Positions 1 to 9,134 of a stretch of 64,000 nucleotides of DNA are shown piece after piece (position 1 is the first letter of the stretch; each line of letters begins with the position of its first letter). This stretch comes from Coprococcus aceti (GTDB lineage Bacteria; Bacillota; Clostridia; Lachnospirales; Lachnospiraceae), in contig NZ_JAOQJT010000002.1 in the NCBI RefSeq assembly GCF_025567285.1, positions 62,001 through 126,000 of the forward strand. Direction: 5' to 3'. The position numbers were made by a program, and so were the translations under genes. A model generated the notes under the pieces. It was not told the origin of the DNA, made no database searches, and saw only the letters and a program-made list of their open reading frames with translations.

Positions 1-1
1 A

Positions 2-742
2 CAGAAAGATCAGATTTTAGATGAGATCCGTTCTATATATGAAGAGCATAATGGCACCGACGGATACAGAAAAATGCATTATTATCTGCTTCAGAGGGGT
101 TATAATATCAGCCTTGAGACAACGAGAAAGTATATGAACCAGGAACTTGGATTGTGTTCGGTGGTTGGTGCCAGACATCCTCCGTATGAAAAGCGCATGC
201 CTTTTCACATTTGTCCGGATATTTTAAAGGGTAATTTCAAGGCGGGCCGGGTAAATGAGAAGTGGAGCATAGATTTTACATTCATCGCACTTGAAAATGG
301 AAGTATACGGTTCAACTGTGCCATTATGGATCTGTATGACAGGAGTATTGTAGCATCTCTGTGTGGCACTGAAATGACCTCGAAACTTGCTATAAAGACT
401 TTGAAAAAGGCTCTGTCCACAGATGAAGGAATAGATCCACGGCGGCTGATCCTTCACTCTGATCAGGGAAATGAATTTACATCGGAGGAATTCACGACAT
501 ATTGTCTGGAGAGAGGTATCCGTCAGAGTATGAGCCCTCCGGGGCATCCCTACAGCAATGCACCCATGGAAAGGTATTTCAGCACGTTAAAGAGCGAGCT
601 GATCAACCGAAAAAGCTATGGTAATGAGAGAAATCTGTACGATGCAGTAGATGATTTTGTGGAGAATTACTATAATACGACGCGGCCACATACTTACAAC
701 AATAATAAGCCTCCATATGAGGTGAGATATAAGCAGGCATAG
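2..742 (+). CDS. IS3-family transposase OrfB, 5' end outside window
   Basis: C-terminal part of an IS3-type OrfB transposase, which moves its insertion sequence with a DDE integrase core. The frame is open to the left window edge, so the start and any upstream OrfA are not visible; 246 residues remain. The first ~30 residues resemble the end of the helix-turn-helix region (GYRKMHYYL). The core follows with the first Asp in SIDFTFI (visible residue 91), the second in LHSDQG and the Glu in MERYFSTLKSE, then the usual NTTRPH tail. No stop or frameshift interrupts the visible part, so it may be active. The terminal inverted repeat cannot be defined because only one end is present. It borders an accessory gene region. 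Confidence 0.9.
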   Translation, partial: QKDQILDEIRSIYEEHNGTDGYRKMHYYLLQRGYNISLETTRKYMNQELGLCSVVGARHPPYEKRMPFHICPDILKGNFKAGRVNEKWSIDFTFIALENGSIRFNCAIMDLYDRSIVASLCGTEMTSKLAIKTLKKALSTDEGIDPRRLILHSDQGNEFTSEEFTTYCLERGIRQSMSPPGHPYSNAPMERYFSTLKSELINRKSYGNERNLYDAVDDFVENYYNTTRPHTYNNNKPPYEVRYKQA

Positions 743-827
743 ATCAAAACACGATATTGATAACAGGCAGGTCATTATATTATACTTAAATCTGTTGACA
801 GATAGGCTATTGATTGGGGGATGAAAT

Positions 828-1778
828 ATGATACTCAGTGCCAGTAGAAGAACGGACATACCGACATTTTACTCGGAATGGTTTTTTAATAGAATAAAGG
901 AAGGATTTCTGTATGTGAGGAATCCTATGAATGCGCATCAGATAAGCAGGATAGACCTCTCACCTGAGGTGGTTGACTGCATTGTGTTCTGGACAAAGAA
1001 TCCCATACCGATGCTTCCAAGGCTTCCGGAACTGGATGCGTACAAATACTATTTCCAGTTCACTCTGACAGGTTACGGCAAGGATATGGAGACGAATCTG
1101 CCTGATAAAAAGGGACAGCTCATTCCTGCATTTCAGGAGCTTGCCGGAAAGATAGGGAAAAAACGGGTCATCTGGAGATATGACCCGATAGTATTCACGA
1201 AGAAATATACGCCGGATTACCACATAAGGGCATTTACACAGATTGCGGAGGCGTTAGATGGCTGCACTGAGAAATGCGTCATCAGCTTCGTCGATATATA
1301 TGCCAAGAACAGGAAAAATATGCAGGTTGTGGACAGCTATGAGATGAGTCACGACGATCTGGAAGCATTTGCAAAGGCGATAGCGGACATTGCAAGATCA
1401 CATGGAATGTCGATGGCTACTTGTGCAGAGGTGGTGGATCTGGAGAAGTGCGGAATTGAACACAACTGCTGCATAGACAAGAAGCTCATAGAGGAGATTA
1501 TAGGCTGTGACATAAAGGTGGCAAAGGATAAGTCCCAGCGCCCTGAGTGCGGCTGCATGGAGAGCGTGGAGATTGGCTCATACAACACCTGTCTGAATGG
1601 ATGCAAATACTGTTATGCGAATTACTCGCCGGATGCGGTGAAGGCCAACTGCAAATGTTATGATCCCGCGTCACCGCTTCTCTGCGGTTCGGTCGGTGAG
1701 TACGACAAGATCACAGAACGAAAAGTGAAGTCACTGAAGCAGACTCAGCTCAGCTTCAGATTTGACGGTCAGGAATAA
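828..1778 (+). CDS. DUF1848 family protein
   Basis: Recognised as DUF1848 from its opening ILSASRRTDIP and the segments VFWTKNP and IWRYDPIVF. The biochemical function of the family is not established. The C-terminal third is rich in cysteine and ends with CLNGCKYCYANY; C255, C259 and C262 make a CX3CX2C arrangement like that binding the [4Fe-4S] cluster in radical SAM enzymes, here near the C terminus rather than the N terminus. That spacing is seen directly; cluster binding is inference. The start is supported by a GGGGGATGA-type ribosome site. It lies between the transposase and the unknown operon beginning at 1814, with no clear terminator before that operon. Confidence 0.85.
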   Translation: MILSASRRTDIPTFYSEWFFNRIKEGFLYVRNPMNAHQISRIDLSPEVVDCIVFWTKNPIPMLPRLPELDAYKYYFQFTLTGYGKDMETNLPDKKGQLIPAFQELAGKIGKKRVIWRYDPIVFTKKYTPDYHIRAFTQIAEALDGCTEKCVISFVDIYAKNRKNMQVVDSYEMSHDDLEAFAKAIADIARSHGMSMATCAEVVDLEKCGIEHNCCIDKKLIEEIIGCDIKVAKDKSQRPECGCMESVEIGSYNTCLNGCKYCYANYSPDAVKANCKCYDPASPLLCGSVGEYDKITERKVKSLKQTQLSFRFDGQE

Positions 1779-1813
1779 CAGAACGGATAAATATAATTAG
1801 GAGGCGTAGATAA

Positions 1814-2815
1814 TTGAGGATATCTGAAAAGGAATGGGAAAACATTGATTTCAGAAAAAAGAAATACAGACAGCTCAAGGCGGCGCTTGATGAGGCTGTC
1901 ACAGGAAGAGATAATAAAGTATCTGCATTTGTATTGTGCGAAGACGGAAGATACAGCACGGAAGCTCTCGACAGGTTGGTAGATGAGCTGATAAAGTCCA
2001 TGGATGAGTACGGAAACAGACACAACATGTGGTTAAAGGCTCTGGGGGATGAGAATGAGGCAGGAATGCCTGAGAAGTTCCGGGAATTTGTGTCGGACTA
2101 TCTGTATTGTATCATTCGTCTCATGATAAGTAATATGGATTGGGTAGAGAAGGTGCTCACATGGCCGTTTGAGGATTCTTTTCAGCAGATATTGTCACAT
2201 GCCGTGGAGGTGAGAAGGCTTGCAATAAAGTCTGATGTGGCAAAGTTCTGTGAGCTGTGGGGTGAGTCGTATTACTGTGGCAGGGGAGACGGCAGTCTGT
2301 TCGATATATTTACACTGGCGTACGAGTCGCTTAAGGATGTCGATATCAGCACAACTTTGACTCCTGAGATGAGGTCTATGGTAGAAAAATTGTGCGGGGA
2401 ACAGAATGCTGCATACGAGGAGTATCTCAAAGAGGCAGAAGAGGATGTGATGTCTGATGTGGAGATAGATGCGGCTTTGAGTGAACTTGATGAGGATGAA
2501 GAATATAATCAATACATGGATGAGATGCTTGAGCGCACAGAAAATAGCGAGAATGAGTTTAAGAGAACATTTATCGATGCGGAGGTGTATTGTCAGCGCT
2601 ATATCAGGCTCAGGGAGATCTTCTATATGGAGCTTGACGGTGACGAGATGAATCATGCCATGGCTGAGTTCGATGATCTTGTTGAGGGAATGATCGACGT
2701 ATTCCTGTGCAGGCGTGGAATGTCATTGTATGTCGATGTTAAGGAGTTTGTCAGATCATATACCTGCATAAAGAAGCAGATAGACAGGATAAAAGAGCTT
2801 CGTTGGGAGGTGTAG
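1814..2815 (+). CDS. Unknown helical protein, family A copy 1
   Basis: I do not recognise a named family. The 333-residue product starts at TTG, eight bases after a good AGGAGG site, and is predicted soluble, acidic and mostly helical, with no signal peptide or membrane segment. It is clearly paralogous to the proteins at 4342 and 12121. Shared landmarks are an early DxxGxxS segment, an EYGxxxNMW-like motif, a W/L-E-x(2-4)-P-x(2)-SF segment near the middle, and a C-terminal block with DAE-x-(F/Y)C, a hydrophobic helix ending in D-(V/M)-(F/Y)LC and a closing helix. It is the first gene of a tight operon, three bases ahead of the family B gene. No catalytic motif is evident, so a scaffold or adaptor role is only a guess. 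Confidence 0.85.
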   Translation: MRISEKEWENIDFRKKKYRQLKAALDEAVTGRDNKVSAFVLCEDGRYSTEALDRLVDELIKSMDEYGNRHNMWLKALGDENEAGMPEKFREFVSDYLYCIIRLMISNMDWVEKVLTWPFEDSFQQILSHAVEVRRLAIKSDVAKFCELWGESYYCGRGDGSLFDIFTLAYESLKDVDISTTLTPEMRSMVEKLCGEQNAAYEEYLKEAEEDVMSDVEIDAALSELDEDEEYNQYMDEMLERTENSENEFKRTFIDAEVYCQRYIRLREIFYMELDGDEMNHAMAEFDDLVEGMIDVFLCRRGMSLYVDVKEFVRSYTCIKKQIDRIKELRWEV

Positions 2816-2818
2816 TCT

Positions 2819-4312
2819 GTGGCTGGATTCAGAGATGATTTTTACTGTAGGGTAGGCCGCGATTATCACGAGCACATGGAGAGTTCGTTCATATATGGAT
2901 ATGTCAGGAGAGAGCGTGAGCAGAACCTCCGGCTTAGAATAAAGGAAGAATTATTCTGCCTTGCAGACACTCCCCTCAGCAAGGGAAGGTACACAAGATT
3001 TCTCGTAAGAGCGCTGCTCACAGACAGGAATCTTGTGGCGGGGCTGGATGGAATCATGTCTCTTCGAGAGCTGGTGGAAAAAACCTCGGTGGGTGAGGAC
3101 TCCATGGAAAACATGGAAAATGGCAGCATCCGTGAGAAGCTTATAGGATTGTCAGAGAGTCTTGACAGGCATCCGGTGCTTGATATAGATGTGGATGTGC
3201 TTAGAGCGGTCACAAATGAGATTCTAGTCTCATTTGAATTTGAAGGGGAGAAGAAGAATCCGTATGTTCAGCTCACTTCGCTTTATATGGATCTGTATCA
3301 CGGAGTTCTGGACAGTTCCGATTATATAAAAGGTCTGCTGGATTTCTTTTCCATGAACAGCAAATACATACCGGGAAAGGCTGATATGGCAGTCCTGCAA
3401 GAAAATGCGTTGGCCGTGTGGGGAAAAGACGTTTTTATCGGAGTCAGAAAGTCGGTTGACAAGCTTGCCAGACTGGCGCAGTTTGCGGAGAGTGATGATG
3501 TTTTATTTGCCAGGTTTGCTGATTCTCTGATGGAGAGAAATTATGCAGCAGAGCTTACCGAGAGGATTCAGGATGAAATTCTCAAGGTGGAGGTCAACAC
3601 ACTTTTGTATGACGCCGGATTCTCTTCCGATAATGAAACCTACAGACCTCCCAGAAAAAAAGAGAAAAGTATGGAGATACTGGATGCGTATTTCAAGTAT
3701 GCGGGAGGAAATCCATTTGGCGGACATGATGAATCGGCTATCCCAGGGGACTATCTCACATGGAATGAATACTATGATGCATGCGATGATCTGAAGGATA
3801 CACTGAACGCAAACAGGAATGACAGAGGGCACCACGATGTGTTCTTGCCAATGTGGCTTGACAGGGAGATCGGCGGTGGTGTGTTCCTGATCGGCAGAAA
3901 CCGGTTTGAGGAGTCTGCGGGAGTGCGGATAGACAGTAACTGTGAACTCGGCGTGGTGTATTTCCTTGGAGTGGAGGAGGGCCGTGCGTTTGAGTTTTCT
4001 GCATTTCAGTCAAGCAGCTATGACAGAGATGCCTTTCCGGGTATGGAGGAGGCTGTCAGTTGGTTTCAGAATTATGATTACAGGGAGGATGCCCTTGAGG
4101 AATACAGAAACTGCAACAGTGATGCACCGGTCGGATGTCCTGATGTGTTCCTGAAATTTTTCGGACATACGGCGGCTGAAGAGATACATGAAGATTTGGT
4201 AAGTGATGAGGATATAGCTGAGACTTTGGCGGAATTCGACAGGGAGGTGCAGGAAGACAGAAAGAGAGCTGCATTTCACTCGGTTATGAAGAAAAAACAT
4301 AGGAGTCTGTAA
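2819..4312 (+). CDS. Unknown protein, family B copy 1
   Basis: Unrecognised 497-residue protein. The GTG start sits seven bases after GGGAGGTG. It is paralogous to the protein at 13077: both begin with an aromatic F-x(3)-(F/Y)Y stretch and an xxSxIYxYxR-like helix, have a charged helical middle, and share a C-terminal domain around residues 340-460 with P(x)3-D-x(3)-G-GV(F/Y)-(I/L)-GR, a CxxG segment, and a P-x-GC-x-D-x-F motif followed by an acidic helix. This copy carries a longer middle than copy 2 (427 residues). It always follows a family A gene, which suggests that A and B products act together. No transmembrane segment, signal peptide or known enzyme motif is visible. Confidence 0.85.
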   Translation: MAGFRDDFYCRVGRDYHEHMESSFIYGYVRREREQNLRLRIKEELFCLADTPLSKGRYTRFLVRALLTDRNLVAGLDGIMSLRELVEKTSVGEDSMENMENGSIREKLIGLSESLDRHPVLDIDVDVLRAVTNEILVSFEFEGEKKNPYVQLTSLYMDLYHGVLDSSDYIKGLLDFFSMNSKYIPGKADMAVLQENALAVWGKDVFIGVRKSVDKLARLAQFAESDDVLFARFADSLMERNYAAELTERIQDEILKVEVNTLLYDAGFSSDNETYRPPRKKEKSMEILDAYFKYAGGNPFGGHDESAIPGDYLTWNEYYDACDDLKDTLNANRNDRGHHDVFLPMWLDREIGGGVFLIGRNRFEESAGVRIDSNCELGVVYFLGVEEGRAFEFSAFQSSSYDRDAFPGMEEAVSWFQNYDYREDALEEYRNCNSDAPVGCPDVFLKFFGHTAAEEIHEDLVSDEDIAETLAEFDREVQEDRKRAAFHSVMKKKHRSL

Positions 4313-4341
4313 GTTAGGACGGGTGATAAGGAGGAATGATC

Positions 4342-5364
4342 GTGGATTGGTTTGAGAGACAAAGACTCAATGAGGTCAGCGAAAATAAGAAAAAATACCA
4401 TGATCTCATGGACGAATTTGAAAAGATCATAAGCGGGAGGTCTCACTCGATCGTCCCATATGTAACAGATGAGAACGGAAAGTTCAGTGAGTCTAAAACG
4501 CAGGCCTTCATAGGTGAGTTTTTAGAGCTGATGGATATATATGCCGGTAAAAACATGCTCTGGTTTGGCAGGATAGTTGATGAGAAAGCCCTGCCCGGGC
4601 AGAAGAGCTTTTGCAGATATATGAGACTGTATTTGTACCTGGCTGTCCGCATGTCTCTGCTCAAGCTTGACTGGCTGGAGAATAAGATTGAGACGCTTCC
4701 CGACGAGTCATTTAACACAATACTTGCAGGATGCAGGAATTTCAATTCTGGGCAGGACAAGGATAATCTGCTCCTGGAATATGAGTGTGATGGTTTTCTG
4801 TCGGATTCAGGAGTCATCTCGTGGGGCATTGAGGTGTATTACTGGCTAAGTGACAGCACAGAGGACACATGGATGACACCGGACATGAAAAGAAGGATGG
4901 AAGACGCATTTGAGCAGCTTGAGGCTGAGAACGGGGATGTTCGGAGTTCAAATGAATCTCCTGCTGATATTATGGACAGTGATTATGGTATAGGTGGAGA
5001 TGAAGAAGAATATGAATTCTTTATGGAAGGATGCGGTACCCCATTGAAGGAGAAGCCATTTTTCCATGATCTTGAGCCGTGGAAATATCTTCACGAACAT
5101 GTGGCGGATGCGGAGACATTCTGCGCACGGTTCAGGGAGTTTATGGCGCTTCTCTATTCAGATGAGGTGCCGTATAGCTATCTGTCCATCATGACAAAGG
5201 TGGTCGAAGGGGCTCTTGATATGTATCTATGTAAGCACAACATATCAATATATGGCAATGCATATGACATGGCAGATGCGGTTATCTACATCAGGAAGGC
5301 GATGGAGAAGACGGATATGTTGTACAGAATGGAGAGAACATACGGTCCCGATTCTCTGTATTAG
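4342..5364 (+). CDS. Unknown helical protein, family A copy 2
   Basis: Second family A paralogue in the operon, 340 residues. An ATG at 4336 lies only one base after the AAGGAGGA site, whereas GTG at 4342 is seven bases away, so GTG is preferred; the ATG would add two residues. It shares with copies 1 and 3 the DENGKFSES-like segment, the YAGKNMLW motif (EYGxxxNMW in the others), the W-LE-x(5)-P-x-ESF block and the C-terminal DAETFC / DMYLC landmarks. An acidic low-complexity stretch near residues 205-225 separates the two halves, as in the other copies. Function unknown. No second B gene follows; the next gene is the methyltransferase-like protein. Confidence 0.83.
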   Translation: MDWFERQRLNEVSENKKKYHDLMDEFEKIISGRSHSIVPYVTDENGKFSESKTQAFIGEFLELMDIYAGKNMLWFGRIVDEKALPGQKSFCRYMRLYLYLAVRMSLLKLDWLENKIETLPDESFNTILAGCRNFNSGQDKDNLLLEYECDGFLSDSGVISWGIEVYYWLSDSTEDTWMTPDMKRRMEDAFEQLEAENGDVRSSNESPADIMDSDYGIGGDEEEYEFFMEGCGTPLKEKPFFHDLEPWKYLHEHVADAETFCARFREFMALLYSDEVPYSYLSIMTKVVEGALDMYLCKHNISIYGNAYDMADAVIYIRKAMEKTDMLYRMERTYGPDSLY

Positions 5365-5429
5365 ACAGAGACAGGATTTTATTATCAGTACAGTAATGGA
5401 AGCAGCAGTAGAAAGGACATAAGATAATC

Positions 5430-6992
5430 ATGGCAAATATAGTTAATTTGAAGGAATACCTACGAAGAGTGTTCAAGGATTTAAAGGAATATACTGACGG
5501 ACTCAGCCCGGAGGAGCTGGAGGAATTTCATGAAAAATGCCGCAATCTGTTCAAAAACGGCGAGGGGGATTACAGTGACAGGTATCTTCTTGCCTACTAC
5601 GTAATGGAATATGCCAGAGCATATGGATTTGAATTCTCCCGTGCTTATACAGATATACTTGCCAGAATCCTAAAGAGTAAAAAAGAGGTATCGTCGGTGA
5701 GCTTTGGATGTGGAACCGGTATAGATTACTGGGGAATGTCTCATGCTGCCAGAGTTATACTGCGAAATGATAAGGTATCACTCAGCTATACAGGAATCGA
5801 CCCTGCGAACTGGGCATACAAGATATCCGATTCACCGGATATGCCTGCCGGGGATCAGGTAGATATAAACAGTATTCATGATCCTGCCGGCGGGGATGGG
5901 TGCAGGTGTTCGGACTTTGGTGAGTATCTAAGTCTTATGGAGAGTGACAGATCAAGGAAACTCCCGGATATATATTTCTTCCCACATTCACTGAAGGAGG
6001 TGTGTCTGCACACTGTGCCAGATGGTGGTGCAGAGCAGTACAGGTACAATGCATATCAGTCCATGGCCCGTTTTTCGGGACTGATCGGAAGCAGACTGGA
6101 AAAAGGCGAGACTTTGTATATAGCGGTTACATATAGGAGAAAGCCACAGGGACTTGAGCATTATCATGCATATGATACGAGATATGCGACATATCTTGTT
6201 GACTGCCTGACCCGCAGGGAACTCAAGGTGAGTCAGTTAAAACCTGGGCATATTACAAGGCCTGGATATCAGGATATGGAAATCATAAATGACACTGAGG
6301 AGAATAAAAAATATTACTTCAGATACGAACAGAATCATTTCTATACAGGGAAAAGGTGTGCCGACGGAGAGAAGCTTGAACTGTGGCAGATGGGAAATGA
6401 TGACTTTGGTTCATTTGACAAGCTGTTTTATGGGGAAGACAATTCACCGGCTATCACGGATGTACAGACATGGATCGATGTGGTCGGACGGAATCTGCAT
6501 TCCATGGACAATGTTGCAAATATGTGCTATCAGGTGTTTAAGATCAGAGCAAATGAGCACGATGATGCCGCTATACAGAACGCTTACTTATATGGAAATG
6601 AAAGTGTAGATATGGTGGAAAAAGCACTAAGGACATTTGAATTTCCTATAGAGAAGGATAGATTGTCACTCAGGGCGATGGTTTATAATCTACATAAACA
6701 TCTTGAGTCACAGGATATGCATGAGCAGATAACCGATAAGGTGATCATCAACATGGAATCGATTGCAAATGGGCTTATAGATGACGGGCTGCTTCAGGCT
6801 GACATTGACGATGACTGCGTAACCTATAATGAGACAGTGCTTGGTAATCAAATGGGAGTTTATGTGTACAAGGACAGAAACGGCAGAAATGCTGTGGGGC
6901 TTGACTCATTTGCCCAGCAGTCGGTGGTTGCCAATCTGGTAAGTGGAGGGTATCTCAAGGTCAGATCAGACGGGGATGAGAGACGTTCGTAG
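5430..6992 (+). CDS. Putative SAM-dependent methyltransferase-fold protein
   Basis: Protein of 520 residues with what looks like a class I SAM-binding Rossmann segment: SFGCGTGIDYW at residues 91-101 (glycine-rich motif I) followed about 25 residues later by YTGID, whose Asp124 is placed like the acidic residue that contacts the SAM ribose. The preceding ~85 residues are helical; residues after ~330 are helical and acidic and may form a separate winged-helix-like or helical domain. No DPPY or NPPY nucleic-acid amino-methyltransferase motif is evident, so the substrate is unknown and a catalytically inactive SAM-fold protein is possible. It lies between family A copy 2 and the ClpX-like gene, in the same direction with short gaps, so it is probably co-transcribed. 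Confidence 0.7.
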   Translation: MANIVNLKEYLRRVFKDLKEYTDGLSPEELEEFHEKCRNLFKNGEGDYSDRYLLAYYVMEYARAYGFEFSRAYTDILARILKSKKEVSSVSFGCGTGIDYWGMSHAARVILRNDKVSLSYTGIDPANWAYKISDSPDMPAGDQVDINSIHDPAGGDGCRCSDFGEYLSLMESDRSRKLPDIYFFPHSLKEVCLHTVPDGGAEQYRYNAYQSMARFSGLIGSRLEKGETLYIAVTYRRKPQGLEHYHAYDTRYATYLVDCLTRRELKVSQLKPGHITRPGYQDMEIINDTEENKKYYFRYEQNHFYTGKRCADGEKLELWQMGNDDFGSFDKLFYGEDNSPAITDVQTWIDVVGRNLHSMDNVANMCYQVFKIRANEHDDAAIQNAYLYGNESVDMVEKALRTFEFPIEKDRLSLRAMVYNLHKHLESQDMHEQITDKVIINMESIANGLIDDGLLQADIDDDCVTYNETVLGNQMGVYVYKDRNGRNAVGLDSFAQQSVVANLVSGGYLKVRSDGDERRS

Positions 6993-7082
6993 AATTTACG
7001 AGACAAAAAAATATCGTGTGTATACTCTAAGCATGAAAACAAGACATTTGCTGATACTTCGGAGAAAGAAAGGAGTTTACAC

Positions 7083-8468
7083 ATGGATATAACAAATATG
7101 AAAGAACTTTATGCAGAACTTATCAAGGCGGCAGGAAGAGGATTCAGAAACAGGAGCATAACCAATCCTGCGGTCGACTTCACCAAAAGGGCAAAGGCTG
7201 GGGTCTGTGACTCTATGACGGATGAAGAGTATTATGAGGAGCTTGATAAGGTTGAAGAACTGAACAGGGTTTGGCAGCACAAAACCAGCAAAACGGTCGG
7301 AGAATTGCTGCTCACAGCTCTGGAAAACCTGAACATCCGGGACGAGGATGTGGAGGACATTTCAGCTACGCTTATGTGTGCATACAGCAGGACTGACCAG
7401 GAGAGCATTCCGTGTGACTCAGATGTGAGTGAGCGGGTAAGTGATATAATATTCGGAAATCATCACGACAGGAGGACTGATGGTGAGACTGAGGAAATAG
7501 AGGAGGATATCCTTTATGAAGATGAGATTCCGTCAGAAGCATCCGGACAGGTGAGTCATATATTGAGTTCACCTGCCAGGATATACAAGTACCTTGATCG
7601 GAATGTGTACGGCCAGAAGGAGGCAAAGCGCGCCGCTGCCATGCTCCTCTGGAACCATGTGAATGGCAGGAGGCAGAATGTACTCTTTGCAGGCCCTACC
7701 GGCTGTGGCAAGACAGAGATATTCAGGCAGCTCGCAAAGCTATATTCGAACATAGTGATCCACAATGCCACCTCTCTGACGGGCACGGGCTGGAAGGGCA
7801 ATACAAAAGTCAGAAATCTGTTCGATGTGGTGCCTCAGGATAAAATGGGCCACCTTATCATTGTCCTTGATGAGGCTGACAAGATGTTCGAGGATGCGGA
7901 CGACAGGCATTACAGTTACATAGTCCAGAATGAACTGCTGAAGGTCCTGGAGGGGGACATGGTTCATTTTGATGGCAATCCGTCGAACAGTGAACCAGCT
8001 CTTGATATAGATACATCAAATGTAAGTTTTGTGTTCCTGGGTTCCTTCGATTCCATGGTCAGAGCGAAGGATGTGGCTGTGAATAAGAGCAGGGCTATAG
8101 GTTTTGGTGCAGTATCGTCTGACGAGTCATTTGACGGATACAGGAGTACATTCACTCAGGAAGATCTGGTGCAGTACGCAAATGTCAGAAGCGAGGTCGC
8201 CGGTCGTATAGGCACTATAGTGCAGCTAAATGAGATGACAGAGGATGATTTCTACGCCATCTTAAATGCCAAAGGGATCAGTCCGGTCGATAAGATTGCG
8301 GACTATTACGGGGTGCGGCTGAAGATGTCAGCTAATGCAAAGCACAAGCTGGCAAAGCAGGCGGCCGAAAACAGAATGGGAGTGCGATTTATCCGCTCAC
8401 AGCTACAGAGAAAGCTTGATGATGAGCTTTTTGAGGACTGTAACAGGACGGAGTACACTATTGCTTAG
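7083..8468 (+). CDS. ClpX-like AAA+ unfoldase without zinc domain
   Basis: AAA+ ATPase of 461 residues resembling the motor of ClpX. Walker A is GPTGCGKT (204-211), Walker B LIIVLDEAD (258-266), and NATSLTGTGWKG matches the ClpX pore region that normally reads ATxLTExGYVG. Residues 338-342 read AIGFG, matching the ClpX loop whose IGF tripeptide docks into ClpP, and a sensor-2 Arg is in GVRFIRS (R435). The N-terminal zinc-binding domain of ClpX is absent; instead there are about 160 acidic residues of unknown fold. The start follows AAAGGAG at seven bases. It is the last gene of the operon, ahead of a strong terminator. Inference: a specialised unfoldase, possibly feeding ClpP, with substrates set by the A, B or C proteins. 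Confidence 0.85.
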   Translation: MDITNMKELYAELIKAAGRGFRNRSITNPAVDFTKRAKAGVCDSMTDEEYYEELDKVEELNRVWQHKTSKTVGELLLTALENLNIRDEDVEDISATLMCAYSRTDQESIPCDSDVSERVSDIIFGNHHDRRTDGETEEIEEDILYEDEIPSEASGQVSHILSSPARIYKYLDRNVYGQKEAKRAAAMLLWNHVNGRRQNVLFAGPTGCGKTEIFRQLAKLYSNIVIHNATSLTGTGWKGNTKVRNLFDVVPQDKMGHLIIVLDEADKMFEDADDRHYSYIVQNELLKVLEGDMVHFDGNPSNSEPALDIDTSNVSFVFLGSFDSMVRAKDVAVNKSRAIGFGAVSSDESFDGYRSTFTQEDLVQYANVRSEVAGRIGTIVQLNEMTEDDFYAILNAKGISPVDKIADYYGVRLKMSANAKHKLAKQAAENRMGVRFIRSQLQRKLDDELFEDCNRTEYTIA

Positions 8469-8493
8469 ATAAATATAATCAGATATCAGCGGG

Positions 8494-8531
8494 AGAACTG
8501 CAATGCAAATTATGCATTGTGGTTCTTTTTT
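8494..8531 (+). terminator. Rho-independent terminator of the A-B-A-C-D operon
   Basis: A 14-bp stem (8494-8507 with 8513-8526, two G-T wobbles) with a five-base loop, followed by a T-run. It directly follows the ClpX-like gene and defines the end of the operon. Confidence 0.85.
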
Positions 8532-8629
8532 GTCTGGTCGTTTGCCTGCCGTTGAAAAAACGGAAGAAATATAACTGGTGATATGATTTGTTTACAGGTT
8601 AGGTATTTGATTGCAGGAGGTAAAAATAT

Positions 8630-9025
8630 ATGCTGTATTGTTTAGAAGCGTTTCTTTTTTGTTTTATTGTCATGTATGCATTTGGCCGCGAGAGGCTGGT
8701 AATGCTGTGGAAGATTATGAAGATCACAGCATTGGTAATTGTAGTAATATTTTTTGTGAGAATGTATATTCAGAACCGGCGTATCCACTCTGAAGCTGTC
8801 GCAACCGTGACAGAGGTGACAAATGACGATATGATGGGTGGATACAGCCAGAAACTCACATTGGAATATACCTATGATGGCAAAAAGTATGTCGTTGAAG
8901 ATCTGCAGACAATAAATCTGCAGGCAGAAAAGGGAGATATGTACACGGTACATTTCAGCTACCGCACCCCTGATAAGCTAAAATTCATACAGCCGGATGA
9001 TAAAGTGAAAAATAAAAGAAAATAG
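8630..9025 (+). CDS. Small membrane protein with DUF3592-like domain
   Basis: Protein of 131 residues with two hydrophobic helices (about residues 3-18 and 27-45) followed by a soluble beta-rich domain. The pattern ATVTEV ... YSQKLTLEYTYDGKKY ... GDMYTVHFSYRTPDKL resembles the DUF3592 family of membrane-attached beta domains of unknown function; the match is by eye. The start follows CAGGAGG at eight bases. It stands alone between the operon terminator and a small hypothetical gene. Confidence 0.72.
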   Translation: MLYCLEAFLFCFIVMYAFGRERLVMLWKIMKITALVIVVIFFVRMYIQNRRIHSEAVATVTEVTNDDMMGGYSQKLTLEYTYDGKKYVVEDLQTINLQAEKGDMYTVHFSYRTPDKLKFIQPDDKVKNKRK

Positions 9026-9134
9026 CATTGCCTGACAAAATTCTCCGTTTTTTATACGGAATATCTATGTTGGAAGATTATACTTCGTATATGAGCTTGA
9101 GAGTTAGAGGAATATTGCGGAGGTGTAAAAGAGT

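Noticed and set aside
8611..8793. Overlapping frame ahead of the DUF3592-like gene
   Set aside because: Start lacks a ribosome site and lies out of frame with the better-supported ATG at 8630.
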